DNA of 35,341 nucleotides from Lachnospiraceae bacterium (GCA_029068555.1 JAIECJ010000015.1:1-35341), one strand, 5' to 3'. Positions 16,567 through 24,526 are shown, counted from the first letter of the stretch. The notes: generated by a model from the sequence alone, not told the origin. Program-made: numbers and translations.

Positions 16567-16721
16567 ATCCAAACCTCAATACACCTACTCTTTCTATTTT
16601 ATTTCTATGGCAGATTGTCCTATGACATGATTTTCTGCTTTCCTTACCTTAAAGTTCTCTTGTTCCAAATATTCTTTAACAGCAAACTAAATAAAGTGCA
16701 GGCATATCCTGGAAAGGGAAG

Positions 16722-16895
16722 GTGAATAAACAAAGGAAAGTTGACTGTATATGCCAGGAACAGAAAGGATTACACCTACATTTCAATTCTCCGCACTTTG
16801 AAGTTGCGCAATTGAAAAAATTAGCACATATAGATTGGTTGCAACTTGTCGAGGAGAATACTATACTGATAATGCAGCGCGGCGCAAGAAAATAA
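16722..16895 (+). CDS. Possible small ORF upstream of XRE regulator
   Basis: A 57-codon frame with GTG at 16722 and a modest AAGGGAAG site upstream. It ends in LVEENTILIMQRGARK, 14 nt before the regulator's ATG. The residue usage looks protein-like but I do not recognise it, and no homologue comes to mind. It may be a short upstream gene, or the C-terminal scrap of a lost one, as the frame is open from about 16695. Treat it as tentative. Confidence 0.3.
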   Translation: MNKQRKVDCICQEQKGLHLHFNSPHFEVAQLKKLAHIDWLQLVEENTILIMQRGARK

Positions 16896-16909
16896 AAGGA
16901 GAATATTTT

Positions 16910-17578
16910 ATGAGTTTTGGAAAAAATTTACAATTCTTAAGACATTTGAAAGGAAATATGACGCAAGAGGATTTGGCTGAAAAAATGAATATCAGTCGTC
17001 AAACCGTATCAAAGTGGGAGCTGGATACAGCACAGCCCGAAATGGACAAGGCTATAGAACTTTGCAAGCTTTTCAATTGCTCGCTGGACAACTTGTTCCG
17101 CGATGACATGGCCGCTTGTGATGAAGCGTACACAAATTTGCGTGTCGAAACTGTCCCCGCTTTCCGCTATATAAAACATGCCGTTATCAGCTCCAATCCC
17201 GAGGGAGACGCTATCGACAGAGTATTTTCCATTGCCCGTGGCTGCGGTGTGGATAACCCTCGTGTAATCGGTTGGGATTTTCCCCATGTGTCACAGGAAC
17301 AGATCAATGTTTTCAATATGCATGGATACGAAGCGGCATGGATACTGCCCGACGGAGTCATTCCTCCCGACATGGAAATATACGAGCAGGCGGATCACAG
17401 GTATGCAGCGGTACACATTGAAGCGCCTTTCGGAAATCCTTTTGTGACCATTCCCAACGCATACAAGACGCTTATGGAGTATATGCATGTGAATGCTCTG
17501 GAACACACGGAAAAGGATGTGATCCCCTGCTTTGAAACCGATGGGGATAGTATGGATATTTATATTGCTTGTAAGTAG
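16910..17578 (+). CDS. XRE-type regulator with GyrI-like effector-binding domain
   Basis: A 222-residue one-component regulator. Residues 1-65 are a Cro/CI helix-turn-helix (MTQEDLAEKMNISRQTVSKW). From about residue 75 a GyrI-like/AraC effector-binding fold follows (VETVPAFRYIKHAVIS, AAVHIEAPFGNPFVTIP, and the ending VIPCFETDGDSMDIYI). Such domains bind small hydrophobic or cationic ligands, and the regulators often control efflux. The ATG at 16910 follows AAAGGAG; the frame is open to 16835, but the added residues are not HTH-like. No adjacent target gene remains, because a miniature element and pseudogenes follow. Confidence 0.9.
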   Translation: MSFGKNLQFLRHLKGNMTQEDLAEKMNISRQTVSKWELDTAQPEMDKAIELCKLFNCSLDNLFRDDMAACDEAYTNLRVETVPAFRYIKHAVISSNPEGDAIDRVFSIARGCGVDNPRVIGWDFPHVSQEQINVFNMHGYEAAWILPDGVIPPDMEIYEQADHRYAAVHIEAPFGNPFVTIPNAYKTLMEYMHVNALEHTEKDVIPCFETDGDSMDIYIACK

Positions 17579-17606
17579 CTCATTTCATTGTACAAAACTT
17601 ACTCGT

Positions 17607-17814
17607 CTAGAGCGTGTTTGAAAAAACATTCCTGCCGCCTGCATAGCGACGCCAAGGCGTCGTATTCACCACTTTGCGTGATATTTGCACCAAATTCAGT
17701 CAGCATAAGGCATTGCCCTTTATGCCTTTGCCCCTGCACCTTCTTCATTTGGTACAAATCTCCCACAAACTGTGACGCACATCCGACAGAAAGCATTTTT
17801 CAAACACGCTCTAG
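17607..17814. mobile_element. Miniature inverted-repeat element (208 bp)
   Basis: Both ends carry the perfect 19-bp terminal inverted repeat CTAGAGCGTGTTTGAAAAA (left 17607-17625; right 17796-17814, inverted). The interior has nested inverted repeats, so the whole unit can fold into a long hairpin; it has no gene. A second, shorter copy is at 21165-21332 and a partial one at 1-77. It is typical of a MITE moved in trans. CTAG at each end may be a duplicated target or part of the repeat. It cuts off the remnant gene to its right. Confidence 0.85.
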
Positions 17815-17998
17815 CAGGATGACTTTCCGATGCCAAATAATGAGCCTCACTTTTTGAAGTCACCTTTCGCAGCTGTATAGCCCTCTCTGTCAAACTCATA
17901 TTGTTTTCATAACGAGAGTTTAAGGCTTTCAAATTCTTTTGCTGCAATTGATAATTCATTTAATAGTCGCGAAAATGCAGTTCATTGTTATCACCCAT
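17815..17998 (-). pseudogene. Unrecognised gene remnant truncated by the miniature element
   Basis: Reading leftwards, the frame starts at ATG 17998 (MGDNNELHFRDY), meets an in-frame TAA, then continues MNYQLQQKNLKALNSRYENN and on to KSEAHYLASES, where the miniature element begins. The helical, Gln/Asn-rich sequence looks protein-derived but I cannot assign a family. The in-frame stop and the element insertion both indicate a dead gene. Confidence 0.45.
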
Positions 17999-18042
17999 GT
18001 ATCTGTCAGGACGGATAAGAAAAAGAAGCACCAAGTAAAATC

Positions 18043-18234
18043 TTATGATTCGAAAGGGTTAATATATACAATATCTTTTGTATTGGCAATTTCATAAAAT
18101 TCACCGACATATGTTTCAAGATAATTCTTTACATCGTCCCAATTTACAGACCGGGAGTTTGACAGTTGAATATTAAGAAAAGTGCCTACAGGTATTGATT
18201 TACCTGCATTTTTAGACAAACGGCAAGTTATCAT
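18043..18234 (-). CDS. Hypothetical 63-residue protein
   Basis: A short frame beginning MITCRLSKNAGKSIPVG and ending DIVYINPFES. Its ATG overlaps the stop of the frame to its right by ATGA, as in translationally coupled genes. It could equally be the C-terminal part of the same decayed gene. I do not recognise it, and it has no signal peptide or membrane helix. Confidence 0.4.
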   Translation of the reverse strand: MITCRLSKNAGKSIPVGTFLNIQLSNSRSVNWDDVKNYLETYVGEFYEIANTKDIVYINPFES

Positions 18235-18812
18235 TCCGCGTCAATATCTAATGTTTCAATCAAAAAGCTAACCCAATATATATCTATCCAATATGTTGTA
18301 CGGTTTGAACGATTTCCTCTGTCTTCTACAACAAACGATGAACAACTCGTACCATTTACATCTATACTTTTGTCCATGTAAATTGTAGTTCCTAATTTAA
18401 CTTTCGTATTTGTTGTATTTCCAGTTTTTGTAGTTACATTGATATGCATTGCACACATGCCGACTGTTGGTGTTTTTCCACTGGCTGTCAGAGCGCCAGA
18501 TTTAGCCACATAAGCTGTTCAATCCTGCTCTGTCTTGTTTATCTTTGTAGACATTGCTGACTTTGTTAAAGAATATTCCACCGAATCTGAAGCTTGGGTA
18601 TTAGGAATCCGAGTTGCCAAACTGGAAAATAGTGATACTTTTTCTGCATTCAGTCCTTCTTCAATCGCCACTGTTACTCCTTCCTGCATTTCCCCACAAT
18701 CAGCACTATAGCTATAGTATAATACCGTACAGACAAATGGTAAACCATTTGTATTATATATTAAGTAAATAGTACAATCAGGGAAATAGAATAAAGAATC
18801 CCAGGCAATCAA
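18231..18812 (-). pseudogene. Decayed gene with an in-frame stop, unknown family
   Basis: Two frames in the same register are separated by one in-frame TGA (just after MSTKINKTEQD). The second continues AYVAKSGALTASGKTPTVG. The joined product has a Thr/Asn/Gly-rich, beta-like middle (VTTKTGNTTNTKVKLG, SCSSFVVEDRGNRSNRTT) resembling a surface or exported protein. The apparent N-terminus before residue ~30 looks out of frame and no signal peptide is visible. I cannot name a family. On the other strand at 18790-18918, another remnant-like frame ends QDKVYHTLSDPKTATLYKPT. Confidence 0.45.
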
Positions 18813-18979
18813 TGGGTATACGATTGAATATTCGCAGCATTTCAGTTCTAAGCAAGATAAAGTATATCATACGCTCTCTGATCCAAAGACGGCTACTTTG
18901 TACAAACCAACCGTTTAACAGATATTTAGTGAGGTATTAATATAAAGGCATAACATGCTACTTATGGACACTGACGGCA

Positions 18980-20155
18980 CTATCCCATCATATTAATTTT
19001 CGCAATACTGATCTTTTCCTCAGATGAATCAATCTGCATGCATGCACTGCCATCCAAAGTATGCCAGATATTGCCATAGGAATATTCTTCACCAAACAAA
19101 AGCAGATTTGTGTACGTCTGTGTCTCCGGTTCAATACACCATATTCCGTTTCTCGTAGATACGATAATCAGATCATCCAATAGCATGTAAGCAAATTTTC
19201 CGCCCATCTCCTCGAGGGAAATACATTCCAATTGCCCTGACTGGTAATCATATAGCCACAATTCATCATCTGACTCATAGGATTCTCCCCAGATGCAGAA
19301 TTTATCATTTGCGACCGGATGCATTATTTTTGATGGCGTCAATAACGTAATCTTTCCATCTTTTTCCCTGTCTTCAATGTAGATACTGCCGGTTTTAAAA
19401 TATTTTTGTTTTGCACCATCAGGAGTGTGCATTTCATAAGTACATATTTTGCCGTCAATAATGGATATCTGTTCATACGGTGACGCCAGATCCAGTCCCT
19501 CTTTTTCGAGCTTTATTTCTTTCCTTATGATATCATAGCTATAAAGTTTGATCGGATGTCCATTCTTTTCCAGGTCGTCCTGATCATACCAGTATATTTT
19601 CTGTTCCGCCAGATTTGGTATGATATCCCAGAGCCCTCCTTCTGTATCGCCATCTGAAAAGATTGTCTCCGCCACGCTGTCCTTCTCTGTCAATGACAGC
19701 ATTTTTATACGCCATGACATATTTTCCCGTCTCGGATACTCCTCCCAAATCAGTATCTTCCCATCTGTACATAGATCCGTAATTGCGATAATGTCTTCCG
19801 CCTGATACAATATTTTTGTATCTCCGGACTGTATATCATATGACATCACCTTCGTGCAATACTCTGATGTCGGTTCTATGGCGTCTTTCCCTTCATGGTC
19901 TGTCAGATAATCAATATAGTCTGCTTCATAATAGACCATTTCATCATATACAGTCCATGCAGATACATATGCGTATTCTGATTTTGGAACATCTATAATC
20001 TCTAAACGGACCCGTTCTTTAAGATGGTCCGCTTCTGTATAGATTGCCATTTCTTTTTTCTGTTCCCGAAAATCTAAAACACTGTCGTCCCTGCCGCCAC
20101 AGCCTGTAATACTGACTATGATCATACATATTAGCGCTATACACCGTTTTCCCAT
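18980..20155 (-). CDS. Lipoprotein with beta-propeller-like repeats
   Basis: A 391-residue protein with a lipoprotein signal (MGKRCIALICMIIVSITGC; lipobox Cys19). The body is a series of short beta-rich repeats of the type KVMSYDIQSGDTKILYQAED, KLYSYDIIRKEIKLEKEGL and LWLYDYQSGQLECISLEEMG, the pattern of a beta-propeller exposed outside the membrane. The frame is intact and the ribosome site weak (GAGAG). Upstream on the same strand is a broken BlaI-type repressor gene, so this may be the surviving member of a BlaI-BlaR1-like sensor operon. Ligand and role are unknown. Confidence 0.75.
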   Translation of the reverse strand: MGKRCIALICMIIVSITGCGGRDDSVLDFREQKKEMAIYTEADHLKERVRLEIIDVPKSEYAYVSAWTVYDEMVYYEADYIDYLTDHEGKDAIEPTSEYCTKVMSYDIQSGDTKILYQAEDIIAITDLCTDGKILIWEEYPRRENMSWRIKMLSLTEKDSVAETIFSDGDTEGGLWDIIPNLAEQKIYWYDQDDLEKNGHPIKLYSYDIIRKEIKLEKEGLDLASPYEQISIIDGKICTYEMHTPDGAKQKYFKTGSIYIEDREKDGKITLLTPSKIMHPVANDKFCIWGESYESDDELWLYDYQSGQLECISLEEMGGKFAYMLLDDLIIVSTRNGIWCIEPETQTYTNLLLFGEEYSYGNIWHTLDGSACMQIDSSEEKISIAKINMMG

Positions 20156-20301
20156 AAATCTGCTACTCTCTTTTAATAAATTAAATATCTTTCTGATTCC
20201 TTATTAATGCTGTTGAAGGCTTCTGATAATGTCACATAATGAATACCATAATATGCACCATTATTTTACAGTCAACAATCCGAACTATATCTGTAGTTCT
20301 A

Positions 20302-20466
20302 TTAATCCTGCTGCTGCATCCTGAACAGGAACGTATTGAGGGTCTGCTTTTTCCAGTCCTTTTGTGTTCTCGCATTGAAATCATCCAAAAGCTCTCCCAG
20401 AAATACCGGCTCTCCTTTTGCCCACAATGTTTCCATGATTTCCAATTACGCTTCTGTCATATCCAT
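20302..20466 (-). pseudogene. BlaI/MecI-family repressor remnant
   Basis: From ATG 20466, preceded by AAGGAG, the frame reads MDMTEA, an in-frame TAA, then LEIMETLWAKGEPVF, FNARTQKDWKKQTLNTF and RMQQQD before another stop. This is the N-terminal winged-helix of BlaI/MecI/CopY repressors (consensus L..aELeIM..lW..gep ... t.kdW...Tv.tfL.rL). It has about 54 codons where intact members have 120-130. The early stop and the truncation show it is dead. Its partner BlaR1-type metallopeptidase is absent. Confidence 0.75.
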
Positions 20467-20553
20467 CTTCTCCTTAACAAGTACTATATTTATAGAATAA
20501 TACGATACAGGAGAAAATTCAATACTTTTATTAGACAAAATCCGGTTTTCCTA

Positions 20554-20832
20554 TCACCTCCACTCTTTCCGGATATCCGGCTGATAACCTGCCGTAGCCT
20601 GTTTTCCATTTCTTACAACAGGGGTTTTCAGAACCTTCTGGTTTTCAAGTATTTTTTCGTCTTTGTCCTCATCTGCGGTATATTTTATCAGCGCAAGCAA
20701 ATCCTTGTCCCTACACTTTTCGTCAAGAAGATTCCCACTGCCGCCCACTGCCTGCGGAATGTATTTTTTTCTTTATTCACCCAAACCCTTGTGCCTTATA
20801 TTTCTTTTGGTTTCTCTGTATTCCTTTTTCAT
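20554..20832 (-). pseudogene. ArsC/Spx-like (arsenate reductase family) remnant
   Basis: The C-terminal ~64 residues (VGGSGNLLDEKCRDKDLLAL, then KTPVVRNGKQATAGYQPDI) match the end of the ArsC-like thioredoxin-fold family, where the P-V-V-R-N-G-K segment is conserved. Upstream in the same frame there is a TAA stop at 20773-20775, preceded by a degraded stretch starting at ATG 20832. The N-terminal catalytic Cys region is lost. It is a clear pseudogene on the minus strand. Confidence 0.7.
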
Positions 20833-20859
20833 CTATAACTGCCTTTTCCCAAACCACTT

Positions 20860-21176
20860 ATGACAAGTTTCCTTTACTACCATGATTATGATTCGCTTGA
20901 CGAAGATACCCGCAGTCTGTACCGTCAGGGCATTTCCGCTTTCGGCGGCATATCCCCCACTTATCAGATCGCGCTTGAAAAGGATTCTCCCGTTATCGTA
21001 TGAGATTTCCATTCCCTACTTGTCATGGTGCAGATGTGCTTTTCATTCATGCTCACGGATAAGGGCAGTGATATGCGTATGTGCAAACACTGTAAAAAAG
21101 CCTTTGTCGCAAGCCGGAAGGGGAATGAATTTTGCAGCCAGAGGTGCAAGAACCAGTTTAATGTCTATAAATCGTG
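20860..21176 (+). pseudogene. DUF6076-like zinc-binding protein remnant
   Basis: From ATG 20860 the frame reads MTSFLYYHDYDSLDEDTRSL ... EKDSPVIV, hits TGA at 21001-21003, then continues DFHSLLVMVQMCFSFMLTD and a Cys cluster: CKHCKKAFVASRKGNEFCSQ followed by RCKNQFNVYKS. That C-terminal zinc-ribbon pattern is the one I associate with DUF6076 proteins of gut Clostridia (recalled, not checked). The gene is interrupted by the stop and cut off by the miniature element. Confidence 0.65.
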
Positions 21177-21332
21177 TTTGAAAAATCATTCCTGCCACCT
21201 GCACGCCCCACTTTGCCTGATATTTGCGCCAAATTCAGTCAACATAGCCCGCTATGCCTCCTTCATTTGGCACAAATCTCCCACAAATTGTGACGCACAT
21301 CTGGCAGAAAGCATTTTTCAAACACGCTCTAG
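21165..21332. mobile_element. Miniature inverted-repeat element, shorter copy
   Basis: This is a second copy of the 208-bp element, lacking internal segments (about 165 bp). The right end is the complete CTAGAGCGTGTTTGAAAAA inverted repeat (21314-21332). The left end keeps CGTGTTTGAAAAA but has CTATAAAT in place of CTAGAG, so it is mutated or was inserted imperfectly. Its left half resembles the copy at 17607 and its right half is nearly identical to that at position 1. It terminates the DUF6076-like remnant. Confidence 0.8.
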
Positions 21333-21491
21333 CCAAATAACACCTTTACATTGATTAAAGCCCTTGAATTTGTCATACCTTTGTCGTATGGCACACATTT
21401 TGTCGTACTCTCTGTCAGTCCTAGCTGGACTCTTTCCTAAAATACATCTAATTTGTGTGCTAAGTTTTGAATTGCTTACGGCGCTAAAAAT

Positions 21492-21635
21492 ATGTTAAAG
21501 CGCCTCGGAATCGACACCAGAAACCTTGATGTGGAAAAACTGCGCAGCGAATACAATACGCTATATTCCAAAAAAGTAACCCTGCAAAAACATATAAGTC
21601 TGCAACATATGAATAAAATTACCAAAACCCTCTAA
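21492..21635 (+). pseudogene. C-terminal scrap of a relaxase-like gene
   Basis: The frame reads MLKRLGIDTRNLDVEKLRSE, YNTLYSKKVTLQKHI and stops at 21635. The pattern (R-G-I-x-x-x-x-L-D-V-E-K-L followed by a helical tail) is what I recall from C-termini of mobilisation relaxases in Lachnospiraceae. The N-terminal relaxase domain is absent. It is a probable leftover of a conjugative or mobilisable element; identification is from memory of the tail only. Confidence 0.4.
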
Positions 21636-21647
21636 ATTCGACATTAA

Positions 21648-21693
21648 AAAAGTGTATCATGCAGAAAGCTGTTACTTCTCACGATACACTTTT
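21648..21693. terminator. Inverted repeat, possible bidirectional terminator
   Basis: AAAAGTGTATC (21648-21658) and GATACACTTTT (21683-21693) are a perfect 11-bp inverted repeat with a 24-nt loop, followed by AATTTTTG. It lies after the relaxase-like scrap on plus and downstream of the small gene at 21961 on minus. The stem is AT-rich and the loop long, so efficiency is doubtful. The remaining sequence to 21960 holds no supported gene. Confidence 0.5.
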
Positions 21694-21960
21694 AATTTTT
21701 GCAGTCTTTGGACACCTTTCCCGTTACGCTTTCGTGCCTCTATATATCTTTTTATCACTATGTTTTTCCCCTGACTTATCCGGTTTTCCCCTACTTATAT
21801 TACAAGGCATATCCGGTGGGAAAACCAACAGCATACTACTGCTATTGATTCCCCCTGTATCCTTTTTCCTTTTCCAACATTTGTCTATGAAATGGGCTGT
21901 CCGATATAGACAGCCCATGCAAAATGTATTTGCAAATCACTACACACTGTCTCGTTGTTC

Positions 21961-22155
21961 CTATTTACTGGTAATCGTTATTGTCTTATCCTCGCTTGAA
22001 CATGATGTCGATTCTACTTCCATTCCGGTTTCTTCTGCCAGATGGTCGATAATGTAGTCCTCAAGCCCTCCGTCTACAAACCATGTGAAAAAATTCTGTG
22101 CAACTGATTCTGCATCTTTTCCTTCAAATATAAATGTTACCTTACTGTTTCCCAT
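21961..22155 (-). CDS. Hypothetical small acidic protein
   Basis: A 64-residue product, MGNSKVTFIFEGKDAESVAQ, then FFTWFVDGGLEDYIIDHL and a Ser/Thr-rich end. It has an AGGAGG site at ideal distance, which argues for a real gene. It has no membrane helix and no family that I recognise. It follows the frameshifted membrane-protein gene after about 70 nt in the same direction, so the two may be co-transcribed. Confidence 0.65.
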   Translation of the reverse strand: MGNSKVTFIFEGKDAESVAQNFFTWFVDGGLEDYIIDHLAEETGMEVESTSCSSEDKTITITSK

Positions 22156-22227
22156 TTCGTTTCCTCCTTATACTATTTGTTGTTATGTAGTGTTGAAAAT
22201 ACATTATTGCTTTATTTAATACCTACT

Positions 22228-23237
22228 TCAACTTTCCTGTTCGTCCTGTTTCCTACTATTTCTCCGAATAACAATCCAACTTATCAAAATAAGCGCTATG
22301 ATAATCGCCAGCCAGATAAAGTAACAGATACCTAAGAATGTCGGCGGATAAAATTTTCCTGTGGTTTCCTCCAGCCAGCCCAACTGGTATCCGGGGCGTT
22401 CTGGCTTTCTGAATTTCACGGCAGTCGGACGTTTGTAACTGAACACATACTCGTGTTTTTCCTCCGTATCAACGGCGTCCCCTGTATAGATAATCCTCGC
22501 CCGGTATAAGACATCCGCATCTATGGTATTCAAGCCCGGTATATTGTCCACAACCATCAATCGCTGATTGATCGTACTCGCTTTTTCTACCGTACATACA
22601 ATATAAACAGGCTTTGCTTCCTGATGAATCTCCTGTTCTGTCTCATTGGTAATCTCGTCAGCCTTATAATTAACAATATCTAATCTATATGTCCAGCTAT
22701 CCTCACTATCGCTTTGTCCTATCGTAACATGATCCTCGTCATTAGCCGGCAATAAACCGCTGTTTTCATGAGTTGCACAATCCTTATGATTGCTGTCCTT
22801 GACCGTTTTCCAAAAATCGGAGTCTGAAACAATACCTCCTGCCCATGTGCTTTGGTGTCAGCATCGCAATCATAACAGCAGCTGACCCCAACCCGATCCC
22901 ATATCTTACCGGTTTTCCTCATGTTCAAAACATTTCCACTATTACTATTCCATGTCAGTTTGTCTATGTTACCGCTATTAATCAAAGCTTTAACCGTAAA
23001 GCTGGGACAGATTTCTGCCTCCGCCCATAGTTCCACATCCGATTCCTCTATGATGTTTTCTGAATTTGCATCTCCAAATACTACATAATCACTATAGTTG
23101 ATCTTAACATGACCGTTAGCCATGAGGTCTTTATAACCCTTTTGCATCATTTCCATTTCTTTTGTGCGAGCCGTATCTTCCATGCCCTCCATACTCTCCG
23201 TTATTGCTACATTTTCCAAGTTTTCTGTATTCTCCAT
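22228..23237 (-). pseudogene. Membrane-anchored protein gene with a frameshift
   Basis: ATG 23237 (AGGAGG upstream) opens MENTENLENVAITESMEGME. The frame holds to about QEVLFQ (~22825), where a one-base shift is needed to continue as DSDFWKTVKDSNHKDCATHE and GLLPANDEDHVTIGQSDSED into the second frame ending at 22228. Joined, it gives roughly 330 residues. There is no signal peptide, a beta-rich middle, one C-terminal membrane helix (YFIWLAIIIALILISWIVI) and a basic/acidic tail. I do not recognise the family. It lies downstream of the Agr-like kinases, so it may once have been regulated by them. Either a dead gene or a phase-variable site. Confidence 0.65.
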
Positions 23238-23300
23238 TTGTTTCCTCCTTTTTGATTTGATTTATGAGTCTCCGTGAAACCGTGAAACCATTTAAGCAGA

Positions 23301-23340
23301 AGCTCTTTCACTATCTTTCACTAATTTTCATTAATTTTCT
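23301..23340 (-). repeat. Four tandem 10-bp units upstream of the frameshifted gene
   Basis: On the plus strand the 40 bases divide into AGCTCTTTCA, CTATCTTTCA, CTAATTTTCA and TTAATTTTCT. These are four imperfect 10-bp units, so TGAAA recurs once per helical turn on the minus strand. They lie 64-103 bp upstream of the start at 23237. This could be a regulator-binding array or simple AT-rich drift. The ~280 bp between this gene and the truncated kinase hold nothing else I can support. Confidence 0.4.
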
Positions 23341-23517
23341 GCGTTTTTCCTCTTTTGTCTTTATTACCCATATTTATTGGTATATTGATTGTTCTATTTT
23401 TTCATTTTATGTGTGCTATTATAACAAAAAAAACACTTAAAAAGTGGCTTTGGCAGATTTGGTCGGTTTTTAGGCAGATTTGGTTGAAGATTTTTTCAAG
23501 AAATATATTGAAAAAAT

Positions 23518-24219
23518 TTATAAGTTCAAGACCGCACAGACGGAACAGACTTCCTTTTCTATCTTGTAGTCCAGATTTCCATCATACTTCCGGCAGACAG
23601 AGAGGATACTGGATATGCCAACACTTTTCTTTGCGGGCAGACCGCCTGCAAGCTCCATGTCATCCGAACAGGTGTTGTTGCACAGAATGATCAGTCTTTT
23701 GTTCTGCAATCGGATATGGACCTCAATACTTATGTTTTCTTTCCCGGATTCCTGACATCCGTGCAGGGCATTTTCAAGCAGGTTCCCCAAGAGGGCAATC
23801 AGGTCGATCTCCCGCACCTTTAGTTCTTTTGGGACATTACATCGGATCAGAAAATCAATGCCACTTTCCCTTGCCTTATCCGCATAGGCAAAAAGAATAC
23901 TGTTTATCGTCCGGTTTTCAGAGTATCTCTTTACTGCCGCCCCTGATATTTCTGTACTGTATTCTCCGATATAGGCAAGGATCGCAGAAGTGTCGCATGT
24001 TTTTGCATATTCTGCAATCGCATCAATATGGTGCCGCATATCATGCCGGAGTCTGCGGTTTGCTTCCTCTGCATTTTGCAAAACAGACAGCCGGTTAGAA
24101 AGATATTCTGCGTTCTGCCGGACTAATGCCGCCTCTGCATCCCTTTTCATGTAGCTGATATTGCTGAATACAACGCCATATACCGCACACATAATAAAGC
24201 TGGTTACGACAAACGTCAA
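23518..24219 (-). pseudogene. GHKL sensor kinase (AgrC-like), N-terminally truncated
   Basis: A 233-residue remnant of an AgrC-type histidine kinase. It keeps a final membrane helix (TFVVTSFIMCAVYGVVF), a linker helix, the phosphoacceptor region RRLRHDMRHHIDAI (His59), the N box LLGNLLENALHGC and a G-box-like KKSVGISSILSVCRKYDG. The usual five or six upstream membrane helices are missing; a stop lies just upstream in frame and the only start is TTG. It stands where an agrB gene would be expected after agrD, so a deletion may have removed agrB together with this kinase's N-terminus. It could still be expressed as a cytoplasmic fragment. Confidence 0.75.
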
Positions 24220-24526
24220 GAAATATGCTGAGACAAGAACCCATCAGCATAAACGAGCACTCCCGTTAACTTCCCGTAAATTTTTGCGTCTGCTCTTTGG
24301 TCTGCTGGACAAGAGCCAACTCTACTCTCCGGAGAAGCGTAGGTAATCCATAGTATATACTGAACTTACGTTCTTTTTTGACCGTAGGTCTATTAAGGTT
24401 ACCATTTCACGCTTTTTATTAGGATTTCGCGCTGATTTTCATTACATTACAAAAAACTCCCTTTCGTATCATTTCAAATTGATTCAAAAGAGAGCTTTCA
24501 GTAAAATTTCTATTGGACCATCCGAT
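24220..24526. other. Gap between truncated kinase and AgrD-like gene
   Basis: About 307 bases with only short frames (the longest convincing minus-strand start, ATG with AAAGGGAG upstream, stops after one codon). I see no AgrB remnant and no clear terminator. The region probably carries the scar of a deletion or rearrangement. Confidence 0.4.

Larger units (their letters stand above)
11125..16572. mobile_element. Serine-recombinase module of an integrated mobile element
   Basis: Three large serine recombinase genes in tandem on the minus strand and one small accessory gene form the visible end of an element inserted in the csp-like gene. The genes are packed head to tail (stop and start adjacent at 14503/14504; about 33 nt between the other two). 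The coordinates are the minimum that can be supported. The other end must lie to the right, possibly beyond the window, because the missing 5' part of the protease gene is not seen. Confidence 0.75.

Noticed and set aside
16832-16860. Second attachment-site copy for the recombinase element (TTGCAACT shared with the junction near 11137)
   Set aside because: Only eight contiguous bases and a loose AGGAGA match, inside a possible coding frame, and no protease 5' half follows it.
21659-22057. 132-codon plus-strand frame with hydrophobic stretches
   Set aside because: It lacks a ribosome site, starts inside the inverted repeat and runs over the small gene on the other strand; likely chance.
23276-23340. 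CRISPR-like short repeats
   Set aside because: The units are 10 bp with no unique spacers, and there are no cas genes; better described as a simple tandem array.
24220-24480. agrB remnant in the gap after agrD
   Set aside because: No frame shows the AgrB membrane helices or the His/Cys peptidase residues; only short unrelated frames are present.
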